NCBI GenBank assembly: GCA_025506515.1
Contig: CM046452.1
Location: 72,540,080-72,604,079, forward strand
Direction: 5' to 3'
Length of the DNA stretch: 64,000 nt
From: Flaveria trinervia
Taxonomy: Eukaryota > Streptophyta > Magnoliopsida > Asterales > Asteraceae
Shown here: piece by piece, positions 44,010 through 55,286 of the stretch
Numbering within the stretch: position 1 is the first letter of the stretch
Layout of the letters: every line of letters starts with the position of its first letter
Position numbers and translations under genes: made by a program
The notes under the pieces: model-generated
Told to the model about the DNA's origin: nothing
Database searches by the model: none
The model's input: the letters and a program-made list of their open reading frames with translations, nothing else

Positions 44010-44260
44010 GTCGACCGAACAGTGGGTCATGTGACTGGACACCTGGATGAACTCCAATCGCACGATTGAGCTGGTCGAATGGCTCAATCGGCCGAATGGA
44101 TCATACGAATGAGCTCAGTCGGCCGACTGAACCAATCGCAGGCTCAGTCAACCGATTGAACTCAGTCGCCTGCTCAGTCACCCGACTGAATCTAGTCGCA
44201 TGCCAAGTGAACTGACTGAACACAGTCGCATGGTTCAATTGCATGAATGAACCAGAATGA
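44010..44260. repeat. Palindromic word array inside the ORF2 5' UTR intron (element A)
   Basis: Words such as CAATCGCACGATTG, CAGTCGGCCGACTG and CAGTCACCCGACTG lie within intron 1, as in element B (25021-25270). Confidence 0.85.
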
Positions 44261-44330
44261 ATTCAACTAAGTTAATTAGAACTTATTTGTGTCGTGTGGT
44301 TAGATAATGTCTATGTGTCTTGTGTTACAG

Positions 44331-47300
44331 ATTGATGGTGGACAGATGGTCAAGCACAACATCTGTGCTTATCTAGATTCCACGACTCGGAATGGTGCCG
44401 AGTTTGCAGGGATCATCACTTTCCTCAAGCGATCCAGATCCACAAGGCAATATATACACCATTCACTCCCTACAGTTCTATCCAGCAGGTCTTCTGGGAG
44501 GGAGCATCGGTTGACCGCTCTCATTAGCCGTTTAGCATTAGGAGTTCCATTTTTGGGATGGATATAGAGGTTACTGCTGAGGATATCAGACGAGTACTTG
44601 GGTTGGGTGATGATGCAGACCACCCCACCAGACTTCACCCGCTGACGGTGAGAGGGTGCTTCTTGAGGATGAAGTACGCTGGGGATATTAACACAGGTGT
44701 GCTCAACAAGAGCAACCTGTGTCCCCAGTACAAGTACTTGGCACATGTCATCCTCAAGTGCTTGGCTTCGCGAAGGGGTGGATTTGATGATCTTTCAGAC
44801 CAGCTTCAAATACCTATGTGGCACTGGTACTGAACCACCCTTTCAGCTTTTCTTGCATGATTTTCTCTTACTTTATAGAGAACTTGGAGGCGTAGGGCAA
44901 AGAGGGTTTCTACATGTACCCTAGGTTTTTACAGATGATCTTTGATGAAAAGCTGCCCACCTGCCCAAGGATAGCCATGACACTGTGTCATTGGAGATTA
45001 TGGATGATACGACACCGGGTCGTATGAAGGTTTACCGGGGAAAGCAGGTCAAACCCCCGGTAAAGAGACTCATCGACCATCTGGCCAAGGTGGACTATGT
45101 GGTGCCGGGGAGGCGTAAATGGCACCACATAGACAGTGATTTGGATGTCGAGTAGCTGGAGCTCCCTGAAGATGACTCCAACGATGACAAAAACGGTGAT
45201 GATGGAGATGCAGGGCCCACTCAACTGAGGGCCCCCACTGCTGATATAGCATCTCCAGCATCCACCCAAGGTGGAACAGAGATTGCAGGGTTCCATCAAG
45301 ACTTTCATCTTGATGAGGAGGAAGAAACAGACTAGGAGCCCTTGACTCAGACTATAGGGAGTAGGGTGGTTGCCATTGACTGAGGTATTCAGGAGGTTGG
45401 AGGACGCCCTGGCGAGTCTGGGGAGGCTGACACTAATCCTACTTATGCTCCCGATCAGCCAGCTGTGTTCAATGGGGAGCATCCACCTCGAGAGGCTCGA
45501 GGAAGAAAAGGATGGCTCAGCCCCACGGTTTGAAGACGAAGAGGAGGAGGATGACTTTCATCATCACCACCACTACTACCACCACTTCCACCGCTCCACC
45601 TACTACCACCACTACTACCATTCCATCCACCACCTTATCTACCACCTCACACACACACTACCATAACCACTCCACCACCACCTTCATCTATACCTCCCCC
45701 AATCTTCACCACTGCCACCAACACCACCACTAGCCACCATGCAGGACCGTCATCTTACCCCTCCTATCCATCTGGATCCTCTCTACCTCCCAATGGGGTA
45801 GAGGAACAACTCTTGGCACTTAACCGTATGGTGCTAAAGCTGTTGGCCGCCGATGACGAGAAGACTGCCCAGATTCGTCAGCTAGTAGAACTTACTGCTG
45901 CACAATCTCTGCATATATCTGAGCAGGCATAACTAATAGAGAAGCAGGCACAAAAGATGGTTGCTCAAAGCTCAGAGATGTCCTAACTCCAGGAGCAACA
46001 TGTCCAGTCAGCAAAACGGATAGAGGAGTTGGAGGCTACCAACAAGACCATCATGCTGAGGCTCAAAGGATCAAAGGATGAGCCCTTACCGATCTGAGAA
46101 GGAGATGGAGATGATGGTGATGATGATGACAGTGATGATGATGATGATAGTGATGATCAAGGGGAGGATACTGATGCTGGTGATGATGTTGATGATGATG
46201 ATGATGGAGATGATGATCCTTTTACTGCGGGTGCCACATCTGCAAGTGAAAGGAGGTCCAAGAGAGCTCAGGACCAAGGTGCCTCCACTTCAGCCCCGTT
46301 AGTAGAGGAGCACATGATACAAGACAAGAGTAATGTTTAGTTATTTATGTTATTTAAATCATGTGTATTTGAATCATGTATCAAATTAATGTAATTAATG
46401 TTTATATTTTTGTTGATGTTTACTGCGTTGATTATTGACTAATGGTTATGTGTTACATGTTTTAAATTAAGCAGATCCAAACTATCAAAGAGATGAATAT
46501 GATGTTGCTCCCCTCCAACAGATCAAGACTCAGCTCATGATGATTCTTGATCTACAGGGTATAGTTAGGAGATCAGTGAATTACACTCCTGAAGAAGGAG
46601 ATATAATTCATGATCTCACAGACGAGCAACTTGCTGAAATATTCCGACTCAATCCAGATGAGATCATGAAAGATGCTCCAACAGTCCATGTGGAAAGTGA
46701 CGACGAGCTCAACGATGTTGATGAGATCGAGATTGAAGATGTCATGGACCAACACTATCCGGAGTACACTGACATTAAGGGTAATGTCGTTCCCAATCTG
46801 GGCGACAACCTTGTTAGTGAAGCTTTTGAGACTCTGGATAGAATGGAAGAAGAGTCTGACAAGAAAGAAGATACAGCCCAAGCCTCGAAAGCTGAAGTCA
46901 ATATCAGAAAGGCTGAGTGGGCTGCATGCTTTGAAGAAATACGAGCCCAACGTAGTGCTTCAACGTCAACTGTCTACACCAAGCTGTACAAAGTGAAGAA
47001 ACATCAAAAGGTGTCGGGCGAAATTATAGCATGGGCGTATTTTGAAGATCTCAACGTTTATTCCGTTAAACGTGAGAAAGGGATTAAGTACTTTAGGTTC
47101 CCACATGACCTGAAGACTCTTCCTAGATTTGAGCTAAACCAGTTAGCAAAGTTAAAATTGCTATATGCTGACCCACGAAAAATGTCAGGCTGGTTTGAGA
47201 CTGCTCTAAAAAGAGAGTACCACACCAGATGGGTCAACTTCAAACCTAAACAGCCAACGAGGTATATCAGACGGTCTGAGGTTGATGCCATTACTGGAAA

Positions 47301-47679
47301 ACCTAAAATAGTGCTAAAGTGGAGTCCTCCGCGCACAATGTCTAAGATCCCTCTACGGGAAATGCCACATGACTTCACTCCACACTTCAAATGGTGGTAC
47401 TATGATTAGAGGACAGGAGAGGCAGTCATAGTTTTGAACAAGAATGGTATAATGGAAACCATCAGGGTGTTTGACCTAATGTGTCTTACAAACTTGTCTG
47501 CAGATGATGTCTATACATTATACAAGTGGCCATTATTCTATGACTCTCAAGATATTGTACAAGCTCTACAATTTCAGAACGTTATAAGACTCTGTTTTGC
47601 TTTTGAGATACATGCCGGAGTCACTAGAGATGAGAAGTACAAGAAGTTTGAGGAACTTATGAAGGATGTAAGACATTAG
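44331..47679 (+). pseudogene. ORF2 of element A, two coding exons, function unknown
   Basis: Coding exon 1 runs 44331-46329 and coding exon 2 46475-47679, separated by a 145-bp GT-AG intron. Exon 2 is 1205 nt, the same as in element B, as is the intron length. The B start codon is ATT here, so the true start is lost. Recognisable blocks are HNICAYLDSTTRNGAEFAGI, HPLTVRGCFLRMKYAGDINT, SNLCPQYKYLAHVILKCLAS, a His/Thr-rich low-complexity stretch (45540-45735), an acidic run (46110-46220), IVRRSVNYTPEEGDIIHDLT and FTPHFKWWYYD. TAG replaces Trp at 47407. Exon 1 has several frameshifts and stops, while exon 2 has only that one stop. The C-terminal half is the best conserved part among the copies. 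Confidence 0.8.
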
Positions 47680-47690
47680 ACGAAACTAGT

Positions 47691-47703
47691 CTAAGGGGGA
47701 GTT
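47691..47703 (+). other. Polypurine tract of element A
   Basis: CTAAGGGGGAGTT directly before the LTR at 47704, matching the tracts of B (minus strand at 20226-20240), F and H. Confidence 0.85.
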
Positions 47704-48435
47704 TGTAGATACATGTGTCCCTAGTTTCTGAATTTAATGTAATATGTTTGTATTGTCTTACACATATGTAATTGTACGGGTACCTAATGAAATACAATAG
47801 GTGGTTGTGCTTATGTATTGTTGAATATTTCATTGGTTGGTATGTAATAACGCTTATTGACTTAACTATATAGGTTGTGGTTGTTTGAATAATATATAAA
47901 TCAATTAATGACTATGAAACATATTCAAGTTTAATCATGTGAAGTTCTCATGCGATTGGCCCATGCTAATGGACCATACGCATGAACAACTTCATGCTAA
48001 TGAACCAGTCATACGAATGAACCAGGAGACTGGATCAGTCGCATGATTGAAACATGAGATTGACTTAGTCGCACGATTGAACACTCAGTCGTGCGAATGG
48101 ATCAACTGCATGACTCAATCACACGACTGAACCTTACAGTCGCACGATTGAGAAACCTTAACCTATAAATACCACTTAAATCATGGAAAAACTGGACACT
48201 TTGAATAATTTGATACCTACACGTACCCTAGCCGTCTAGAGACCTCTAGTAACCTGTTCCAACTTCATAGATCACAGTAGATCGATTGCTAATCATTCTT
48301 AACGTTTAGATTCAATCTTTAATTGATTCTACATGCGTTCTCATTGATTGGATCGCCAATCAAATAGGATTCCGCACTATTTGATTCGGTACATGCGTAA
48401 ATCTGTTAGTATTCATTCAGTACACGATCTTAACA
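47704..48435 (+). repeat. 3' LTR of element A
   Basis: 732 bp, TGTAGATAC...GATCTTAACA, homologous to the LTRs of B, F and H. It carries the word array (about 47945-48150) followed by TATAAATAC (48164-48172). The 5 bp after it are TAAGC; the matching left copy is not in the window. Confidence 0.9.
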
Positions 48436-51264
48436 TAAGCTATGACCTTCCCTCGTTGCATGAGAACAGAACCAAGGCCTTGTTTTGATGCATCACAATA
48501 TATGGTGAAATCGTCATTTCGATCGGGTACGGTCAAGTAGGAGCATTGCACAACTTGTGCTTTAATGCTTCAAAAACTTCTTATTGCTCGGAACCCCACT
48601 CGAATGGTTTATTATTTTGTGTCAAAGATGTGAGTGGCTTCGCGATTCTCGCAAAGCTTGCAATGAATCTCCTGTAATAACCAGCAAGACCAAGAAAAGA
48701 TCGAACTTCAGTTGGAGTTGTAGGAACACACTAATTCTTCACAGCTTCCACCTTTGCAGGGTCAACGTGAATTCCTTGGCTATTCACCACATGTCCTAGA
48801 AATTGAACTTCCTCAAGCCAGATTTCTTACTTCGAGAACTTCGCGTATAATTGCTATTTCTTCAACAATTCAAGAACTAGTCGCAAATGTAGTTCATGAT
48901 CGGTGCTGGACTTGGAGTAGGTAAGTATGTCATCAATGAAGACGATCGCAAACTTGTCTAGATAAGGCTTGCATACTTGGTTCATAAGATCCATGAAGAC
49001 AGCAGGAGCATTTGTTAGACCAAAAGGCATAACTATGAACTCATAGTGCCCATATCGAGTACGGAATGCGGTCTTTGGGATATCATCATCATGGACTCGT
49101 AATTGATGATATCCAGATCATGGATCAATCTTCGAGAATATAACAGCTCTTTGAAGTTGATCAAACAAGTCATCGATATGAGGAAAAGGGTAATGATTCT
49201 TGATGGTAAGCTTGTTAAGTTCATGATAGTCGATGCACATACGAAAGTTCCATCTTTCTTCTTCACGAAAAGAACAGGTGTACCCCAAGGCGAAGAGCTA
49301 GGACAAATGAAGCCCTTCTCGGATAGTTCTTGAAGTTGACTAGAGAGTTCTTGCATTTCTGATGGTGCAAGCCGATATGGTGACTTAGCCACGGGGTTTG
49401 CTCCCGGAATCAAATCAATTTTAAACTCGACTTCATGCACGGGAGATAAACCACTAAGGTCATCGGGAAATACTTTAGGCTAGTCTCGTACGACTGGGAC
49501 ATCCTTAAGATCTTTCCCTTTGACTTTTGTGTTGAACACATAAGCCAAGAAGGCCATATACTTCTTTCTTAAGTGCTTTTGGGCTTGAGTGCAAGACATG
49601 AGTTTAAGCCCTTTGGAGGATTTTTTGCCAAAGACTTTCAATGTATCCCAGAGGGTAACGATATATGAATGCACTTCTCAAAACAAATGATCTCGACATG
49701 GTTTTTAGCTAACCAATCCATACCAATGATGAGATCAAAGCTTCCAAGTTTCATAGGAATAAGATCGATAAGGAAATCATGCGTGTCAATACTTAAGATA
49801 CAATCACGAATAATGACATCAACGGTGATCGGTTCCCTATCGGGTGAGAGGTCTTTCTAGTTTCGTATAGCTTAGAAAGAATGGGTTCAAACTCTAACGA
49901 AACAAAACTCTTATCGGCTCCAGCGTCAAATAGAACGTATGCATAAGTATTATTAATAAGGAACATACCTGTTCAATTTTAAAGGTATTTAACGATACGG
50001 GTGATGCTGAAAAGACTTTGGTCATAAAAGTTAAGGGTAAGTTAGCATACCATTCACCACATCATTGTTTGCTTGTGCTTGATTTGCATTGATGTTGAAA
50101 GCACTCCTCGGGCTTGTGGAACATTACCCACAAGACAAGGTCATTATGGGCGAAATTGACCAGGTTCCCCACAGTTGTAGCAAACACAGTTCGTGAACAT
50201 CACGGCGTTATTAGGTGGACCATGACAAGTCGCCACCAACTGACCATATTTACCGCATAAGGTACGGATGCGACACAAGACGTTCCCCGGATGATGGTAC
50301 CTACAGGTGTTGTACATAGGTTCAGGACCAACATAGGCCCTAGCCCCAGGCACTTCTGCCATAGGTGCAGCCACAGGTACAAGTTGTCTTTGAGTTTGTT
50401 TGGGTGCAACCATAACATAGTTGCGCACCGGTGTGAACTTGCGCTTCTTCTTCTTGTTGTTGTTTTTGTAAGACGGTGTGGCTTTGGTCTCCTTAACAAC
50501 CTCGGTAGCCATCTTTTCCACCTTCTTTGCACCCTTCATAGACATGGTGCCTGCTCGTATATGAATCTCGGTGAGTTGATCGGTAATAGTGATGGCTTCT
50601 TGCAAGGTTATAGGTCGGCTACCCACCACAACATCTTGAATTTGGGATGGTACACCCTTGATGAATTTCTCGATGTTGCGGGGGATAATGTTGACCATAT
50701 GGGGCAGCAATATACTCAACTCATGATGCCTAGTTGAGTAGGCCAAATGATCACCACCATCTTGCTTCAAGTTCTAGAATTCCTCCTCCAGTTTTTGTAG
50801 CTCACTCCTCAGGCAGAACTTCATGATGGCGATGTCCTTGAACTCATCCCAAGAGAGTGCTAAAACAGCATCAGCTCCTCGATTTCTTTTCTCGCTATTC
50901 CACCAGGTAAGTGCCCTTTGTTGGAACATATTAGTTGCATAACGAACTTTGAGTGCCTCGAGACACTCACAATTGACAAAGGTGTTCTCCATGCTTTCGA
51001 ACCACTCAAGAAGGCCAGTGGCTCCTTCCTTGCCACTATAACTAGTGGCTTACAAGAACTAAATTGCTTGAAGGTATGGGTTTGGTTATTGCGCACTTGG
51101 TTAGCACTATTCTCTCCTTGATCATTTCCATTGTTACTAGAATTGGTCATCAAAGTGCTATTGAGTTCAACAACCATGGTCGGGATAATGACAACCATTT
51201 GCCGAGCAATCATGGCGGCTAGCTTACGATCGGAACTTCCACGCTTTCCATGGTGACGAGACAT
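48436..51264 (-). pseudogene. Ty3/gypsy element E: gag, protease, RT and start of RNase H
   Basis: Gag starts at 51264 (MSRHHGKRGSSDRKLAAMIA) and includes ALTWWNSEKRNRGADAVLAL, ELQKLEEEF, LLPHMVNIIPRNIEKFIKGV and a CYNCGEPGQF knuckle near 50150-50180. Protease (about 49890-49950) reads LFDAGADKSFVSLEF, with the catalytic DSGA changed to DAGA. RT follows with KSPYRLAPSEMQELSSQLQE, SSPWGTPVLFVKKKDG and VFIDDIL (YxDD type, about 48930). The early RNase H is cut at 48436 by the LTR of element A. Frameshifts and stops are scattered (near 50990, 50770, 49480, 49320 and 48990). It is closely related to gypsy G (58130-61979). Confidence 0.88.
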
Positions 51265-51937
51265 GCTGGAATATACAAAATGAGTTAGACACGGGAAAGA
51301 GAATAACAAGAATTATAATTTAAACAATGATAAGTCAAAAGTTATAAGGCACATGGAATGGTTCCATTTGGTAACGCATTACCATTTGGAAACGTTGACA
51401 CGTCAAGGTAAATTGATCCATTCGCCTTAGAAGTTTGTGTATGTTGACCATAGTTTATCACTCATCCTAGAAATCCCCAGGTAAGCATAACTAGTCCCGT
51501 AGGATTTATGCGAAATGCTTGCCTTAGCCCGACGACCTTTTTCCAGGAAAACCAGAATACATGTGTCTATGTGCCATAAAAATTTCTTAGGTTCATGAAG
51601 TCAAAACCTTGATGAGATTTTCATAGATTAGACATAGAGTCTATGGAATTAAACCCACAATAATAAGTGTCGATTCCACATGTCATCGAGAATAGTTTAG
51701 GAATATTCGTCGGGGAGAATTAAAGAATCAAGAATAAGTCTAGGGGAGACAATCAACAAAGTTTAAGCATTCACAAGGCAATCCTATGCTAAGGCATCAA
51801 GTTGCACATAAGAAAGCATAGCATTATGGAGCATGCAAACAATGTACTTTTACAAGAATATAAATATTATTCTACGAGGTTCATGCATAACTATAGTCCA
51901 GGTCACCATTTCTAATAACCTAAATCCCTATAGTTAT

Positions 51938-51951
51938 GGGCTCTAATACCA
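51938..51951 (-). other. Primer binding site of gypsy E
   Basis: Minus-strand TGGTATTAGAGCCC differs by one base from the initiator Met-tRNA complement and begins 2 nt from the LTR edge. Confidence 0.8.
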
Positions 51952-51953
51952 TT

Positions 51954-52023
51954 TGTCACACCCTAACCTTGACGGCGGAATCGTCGAGATGTGAGGGTTA
52001 AGATTGTTCACAACCACATAACG
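51954..52023 (-). repeat. Inner end of the 5' LTR of gypsy E, cut by element F
   Basis: TGTCACACCCTAACCTTGAC and the following 50 bp match the LTR of gypsy G from 55287 (both contain GACGGCGGAA and the ending CACATAACG). The match stops at 52023 where element F starts. The rest should lie right of the window. Confidence 0.8.
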
Positions 52024-52778
52024 TGTGAGGACCGTGTACGTATGGAACACTAACTGAATCCGCATGAGACCAGATCAATAGTGCGGAATCCTATTTCATT
52101 AGCGATCCAATCAGTGAGAACGCTAAACCCAATCTATATAAGAATAGACTAAATGTTACGAATGAGTAGGAATCGATCAAGAACGGACTTTGAAGTTGGA
52201 TTGGCTGCCTTGGACGTTGTGGACGGCTAGGGTTATGTGTGTTATCGTAAGTTTTCGTATTCTTTCTCTAAGTGTCCCGTTTTCCATGAATTAGGTGGTA
52301 TTTATAGGTTAGTGGTTTCCATTCGTACGACTGAACCATTAGCATGGTTCAGTCGTGCGACTAAATCATGCAATTGATCCATACGCATGACTGAAGGTTC
52401 AGTCGTGCAACTGAGTCAATCTTATGTCTTAATAATATGATTGATCCAATCTCTTGGTTCAGTCATGCGACTGGTCCATAAGCATGATGTATTCATGCGT
52501 ATGGTCCATAAATATGGTCCATTAGCATGAATAATCATCCGGCTAGGTTGAACACATTTTTTGATCATTATTGACTAAGAACCATGCATAACAACCTCAA
52601 ACCTATATAATAAGTTATATGTAAGCATTATACTTAACACAATAATAATATGAAATAATTGAACATTAATAAACATCAACCAGATATAATATTTCATTTA
52701 ACCATTTCATTACATATGTCTAAGACATGAAAGAATTTTACATTTTAGCTCATAAACTAGGAACATCATGTATCTACG
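52024..52778 (-). repeat. 3' LTR of B-family element F
   Basis: 755 bp, homologous to the B LTRs, with a word array (about 52315-52530) and a TATAAATACC box near 52305. The terminal CA is CG (TATCTACG), a likely CpG-independent mutation. The 5 bp on its left, TAACG, should recur at the unseen right end of F. Confidence 0.85.
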
Positions 52779-52803
52779 AACTCCCCCTTGGTCCTAGTTT
52801 ACC

Positions 52804-53024
52804 CTATCGTCTAACACTCTTCACATGTTCTTGAAATTTCTTATACTTCTCATCTTTTGTAACACCTGCATGTATTTCAAATGCAAAGTAGAGTCTTATT
52901 ACGTGTTGAAACTGTAGAGCTTGTACAATATCTTACGAGTCATGGAACAATGGCCACTTGTATAATGTATAGACATCTTTAGCAGACAAGTTAGTAAGCC
53001 ACATTAGGTCGAATACCCTGATAG
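52804..53024 (-). pseudogene. ORF2 3' end of element F, left of a solo LTR
   Basis: MWLTNLSAKDVYTLYKWPLF and the following residues to the TAG at 52804-52806 are the ORF2 C-terminus, with one in-frame stop near 52935. The reading continues without loss at 55119 once the solo LTR and one GATAG copy are removed. Confidence 0.85.
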
Positions 53025-55118
53025 TGTAAGGCCTCGTTCCCGGGATGCTTACAGCTGGTAAATCATTACACATAAAACATATACCTTTACATTTAACATT
53101 CATAAACATTGCAGCGGAAACATAAAAATAACTTTTCATTTTCATATAAATGCTTTTTCAAGTTAATACAATCGTTCATTACAAAACATCGTTCGTTCGC
53201 ATTACAATGCAAAAACATTAATCAAACAATGCCGTCCAAAAGAGCCAAGTAGCCGCCCCGTGCCATCCTCAGCAACATTACCTGCCAACTGGAAACACAT
53301 AAAAGTCAGCGTTACTAAGTGAGTTCTAGTTTTAAAATAAAACATACTTTACTTTGCATGCGATCACACATCATAAGTACACATAGATAATATGATTATT
53401 ATCTTCATTATACGTTCGTTCATTCCGTCCATTCATCATTAAATCTTTACTTTCATTCAAACCAATGCCATGTGCTTCACCCCACCATATGCATAAAGCC
53501 GGTACTGGGCCTGACGTCTTTCATAGACCCCGAACATTGTGCTCGAAGCTGACTCCAGTTACTTGCGGTAAGCGGCAAGGGTCTCATGCATATGGTCAAT
53601 CACAAGGATTGGACCCCAGTGTGCATCCTTTTGGGTAATTAACCCACACACAGTTGAGCTAACACCCTTCATTGGGTGTGAACCTCCATACATATGCTTA
53701 ATCACACGGATCAAACCCCAGTGTGCATCCTTTTGGGGTAGCTAACCCGCACACGGTTGAGCTAACACCCTTCATTGGGTGTGAACCTCTTTACATTTGC
53801 TTGCAAGCCTTTCATACTTTCATTCATTCATTAATGCATGCATTCTTCATTTCATTCCTCTTTTCATTATCTTCCACTTTACATTACATAACACTTTTCA
53901 TTTCGTTCGTTAACATTTAACGTAAAGCCATGGAAAATAATCATACAAAGCATGGAACAAAACATACACAGGCAACATCATCATACTGGGCATCATACAT
54001 ACATATCATACATGATACATACCATCATGCATAAACATACAACATCATACATCATCGTCATTCGTGCCTAACATAACCTCTATGGCCTCAAAAGTCATCT
54101 TACATGAACCCCCGGGAACCTTCCACGTCACAACTTACATCTGCATTTTCCCCCAAAAGTCAGTAAATAAACTATGTTCCCTCGGGTGCAGAAGCCCTAC
54201 TTGGGCGTATCGGCACCCTTCAGTCGCATGGCCTCCCAGGCGACTCAGCATAATGCGGATGAACACCAGGCGAATGAGCCCAATGCGAATGGACCCAATT
54301 CGGATGAGTCCCATGCGAATGGAACTAATGCGGATGAACACTTGTGCGAATGAGCACTAATGCGGATGAACACCCTGTGCGAATGGACCTAGTACGGATG
54401 GACCTAGGCGAATGGACCCTCAGTCGCATGACTCCCCATGCGAATGGCCCTCAGTCACATGACTCATAAGCGAATGGACTCCAGTCGCATGACTCACATG
54501 CGAATGAACCTCAGTCGCACTCCTTTCGGCCGTATGGCCTTCAGTCGCATACCATTCGGTCGCCTAACCCTAGCTGATGGAGAATGCAATTTATCCCAAA
54601 CCCAATCTGCACTTTTCAGCTTCCAAACCTTCACAAACCTATTCTAAGCCCAAATAAACCATCCTAAACCTTAGAAACACACACCACAACACCATCCAAG
54701 CACACACAAGCCCGAAAACGAACTCCACTTGCATCACACACAAACACATACATACGGGTTCAACACACACATTACAAAAACGGGTTTTACTATGTGTTCC
54801 AACCTCAAATCGGTTGAAAACATATAAAAGAGGGGTTCTAGAACTCACACAAACACACCGTCGAGTAGAGCTTCATCCAACCCGCTACACTTCAACTTTC
54901 ACGCTCGAATCCACAAAAACCAAGCTTGAAACCCCTTTTTCTCTCCCTCTTCTCTCTTGGCTGAATTTTGGGAGTATGGGGGAGGAGAGTGGATCGCCCT
55001 CCCCTCTTAATCCCCCACTCTTTTAAGATCTTTCTCATTTTGGCAAGTTTGGTCCCTCGACTTTGGACTTTATTTCTTCTACTTTCGTCGGCTTCAATGA
55101 AAATATTCGGGTGTTACA
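53025..55118 (-). repeat. Solo gypsy LTR with target duplication GATAG
   Basis: 2094 bp, plus strand TGTAAGGCCTCG...GGGTGTTACA, flanked by GATAG (53020-53024 and 55119-55123). It is of the same family as 8183-10298. No internal region is present, so it results from LTR-LTR recombination. It holds a field of GCGAATGGACC and CAGTCGCATGACTC words (54190-54560) and two near-identical copies of a TTGAGCTAACACCCTTCATT segment around 53650-53790. Confidence 0.93.
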
Positions 55119-55286
55119 GATAGTATCAATATTTCCATGTCTGTTAAGAACTATGACTACTTCTCCCATCCGCCAATCGTAATACCATCATTGAAGTGTG
55201 GAGTGAAGTCTTGAGAAATTTCCCGTAAGGGAATCTTTGACATTATGCGCGGGGTACTCCACTTCAGCACTACTTTAGGTCTCCTA
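55119..55286 (-). pseudogene. ORF2 fragment of element F, right of the solo LTR
   Basis: The minus strand encodes a decayed form of the IPLREMPQDFTPHFKWWYYD block and GNIDTI, which continues into RVFDLMWLTNLS on the other side of the solo LTR. Gypsy G interrupts it at 55287. Confidence 0.8.

Larger units (their letters stand above)
14336..48435 (+). mobile_element. SIRE-like Ty1/copia element A (5' LTR absent), split by nested elements B and C
   Basis: I read leader, gag, protease, integrase and the start of RT (14336-19487), the rest of RT and RNase H (27949-29262), spacer (29263-29999 and 42405-43360), internal promoter, ORF2 and 3' LTR (to 48435) as one element. Element B sits between 19487 and 27949 with TSD AGACC, and removing it rejoins RT. 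Element C sits in the spacer with TSD AAAAG. Without them A is about 13.2 kb. The link between the pol part and the ORF2/LTR part rests on two points. Element B carries an A-like gag and an A-like ORF2 between LTRs of the same family as 47704-48435. The ORF2 part also has no 5' LTR of its own. The 5' LTR and PBS of A are not in the window; they may lie left of element J. Confidence 0.75.

Noticed and set aside
45512..46302. His/Thr-rich and Met/Asp-rich frames as separate small proteins
   Set aside because: They are alternative frames of simple repeats within ORF2 exon 1 of element A (CAC/ACC and GATGAT tracts).
44307..48435. Treating the ORF2-LTR block as an independent element
   Set aside because: No 5' LTR or PBS was found upstream, and the content fits the missing 3' part of element A interrupted by element C.
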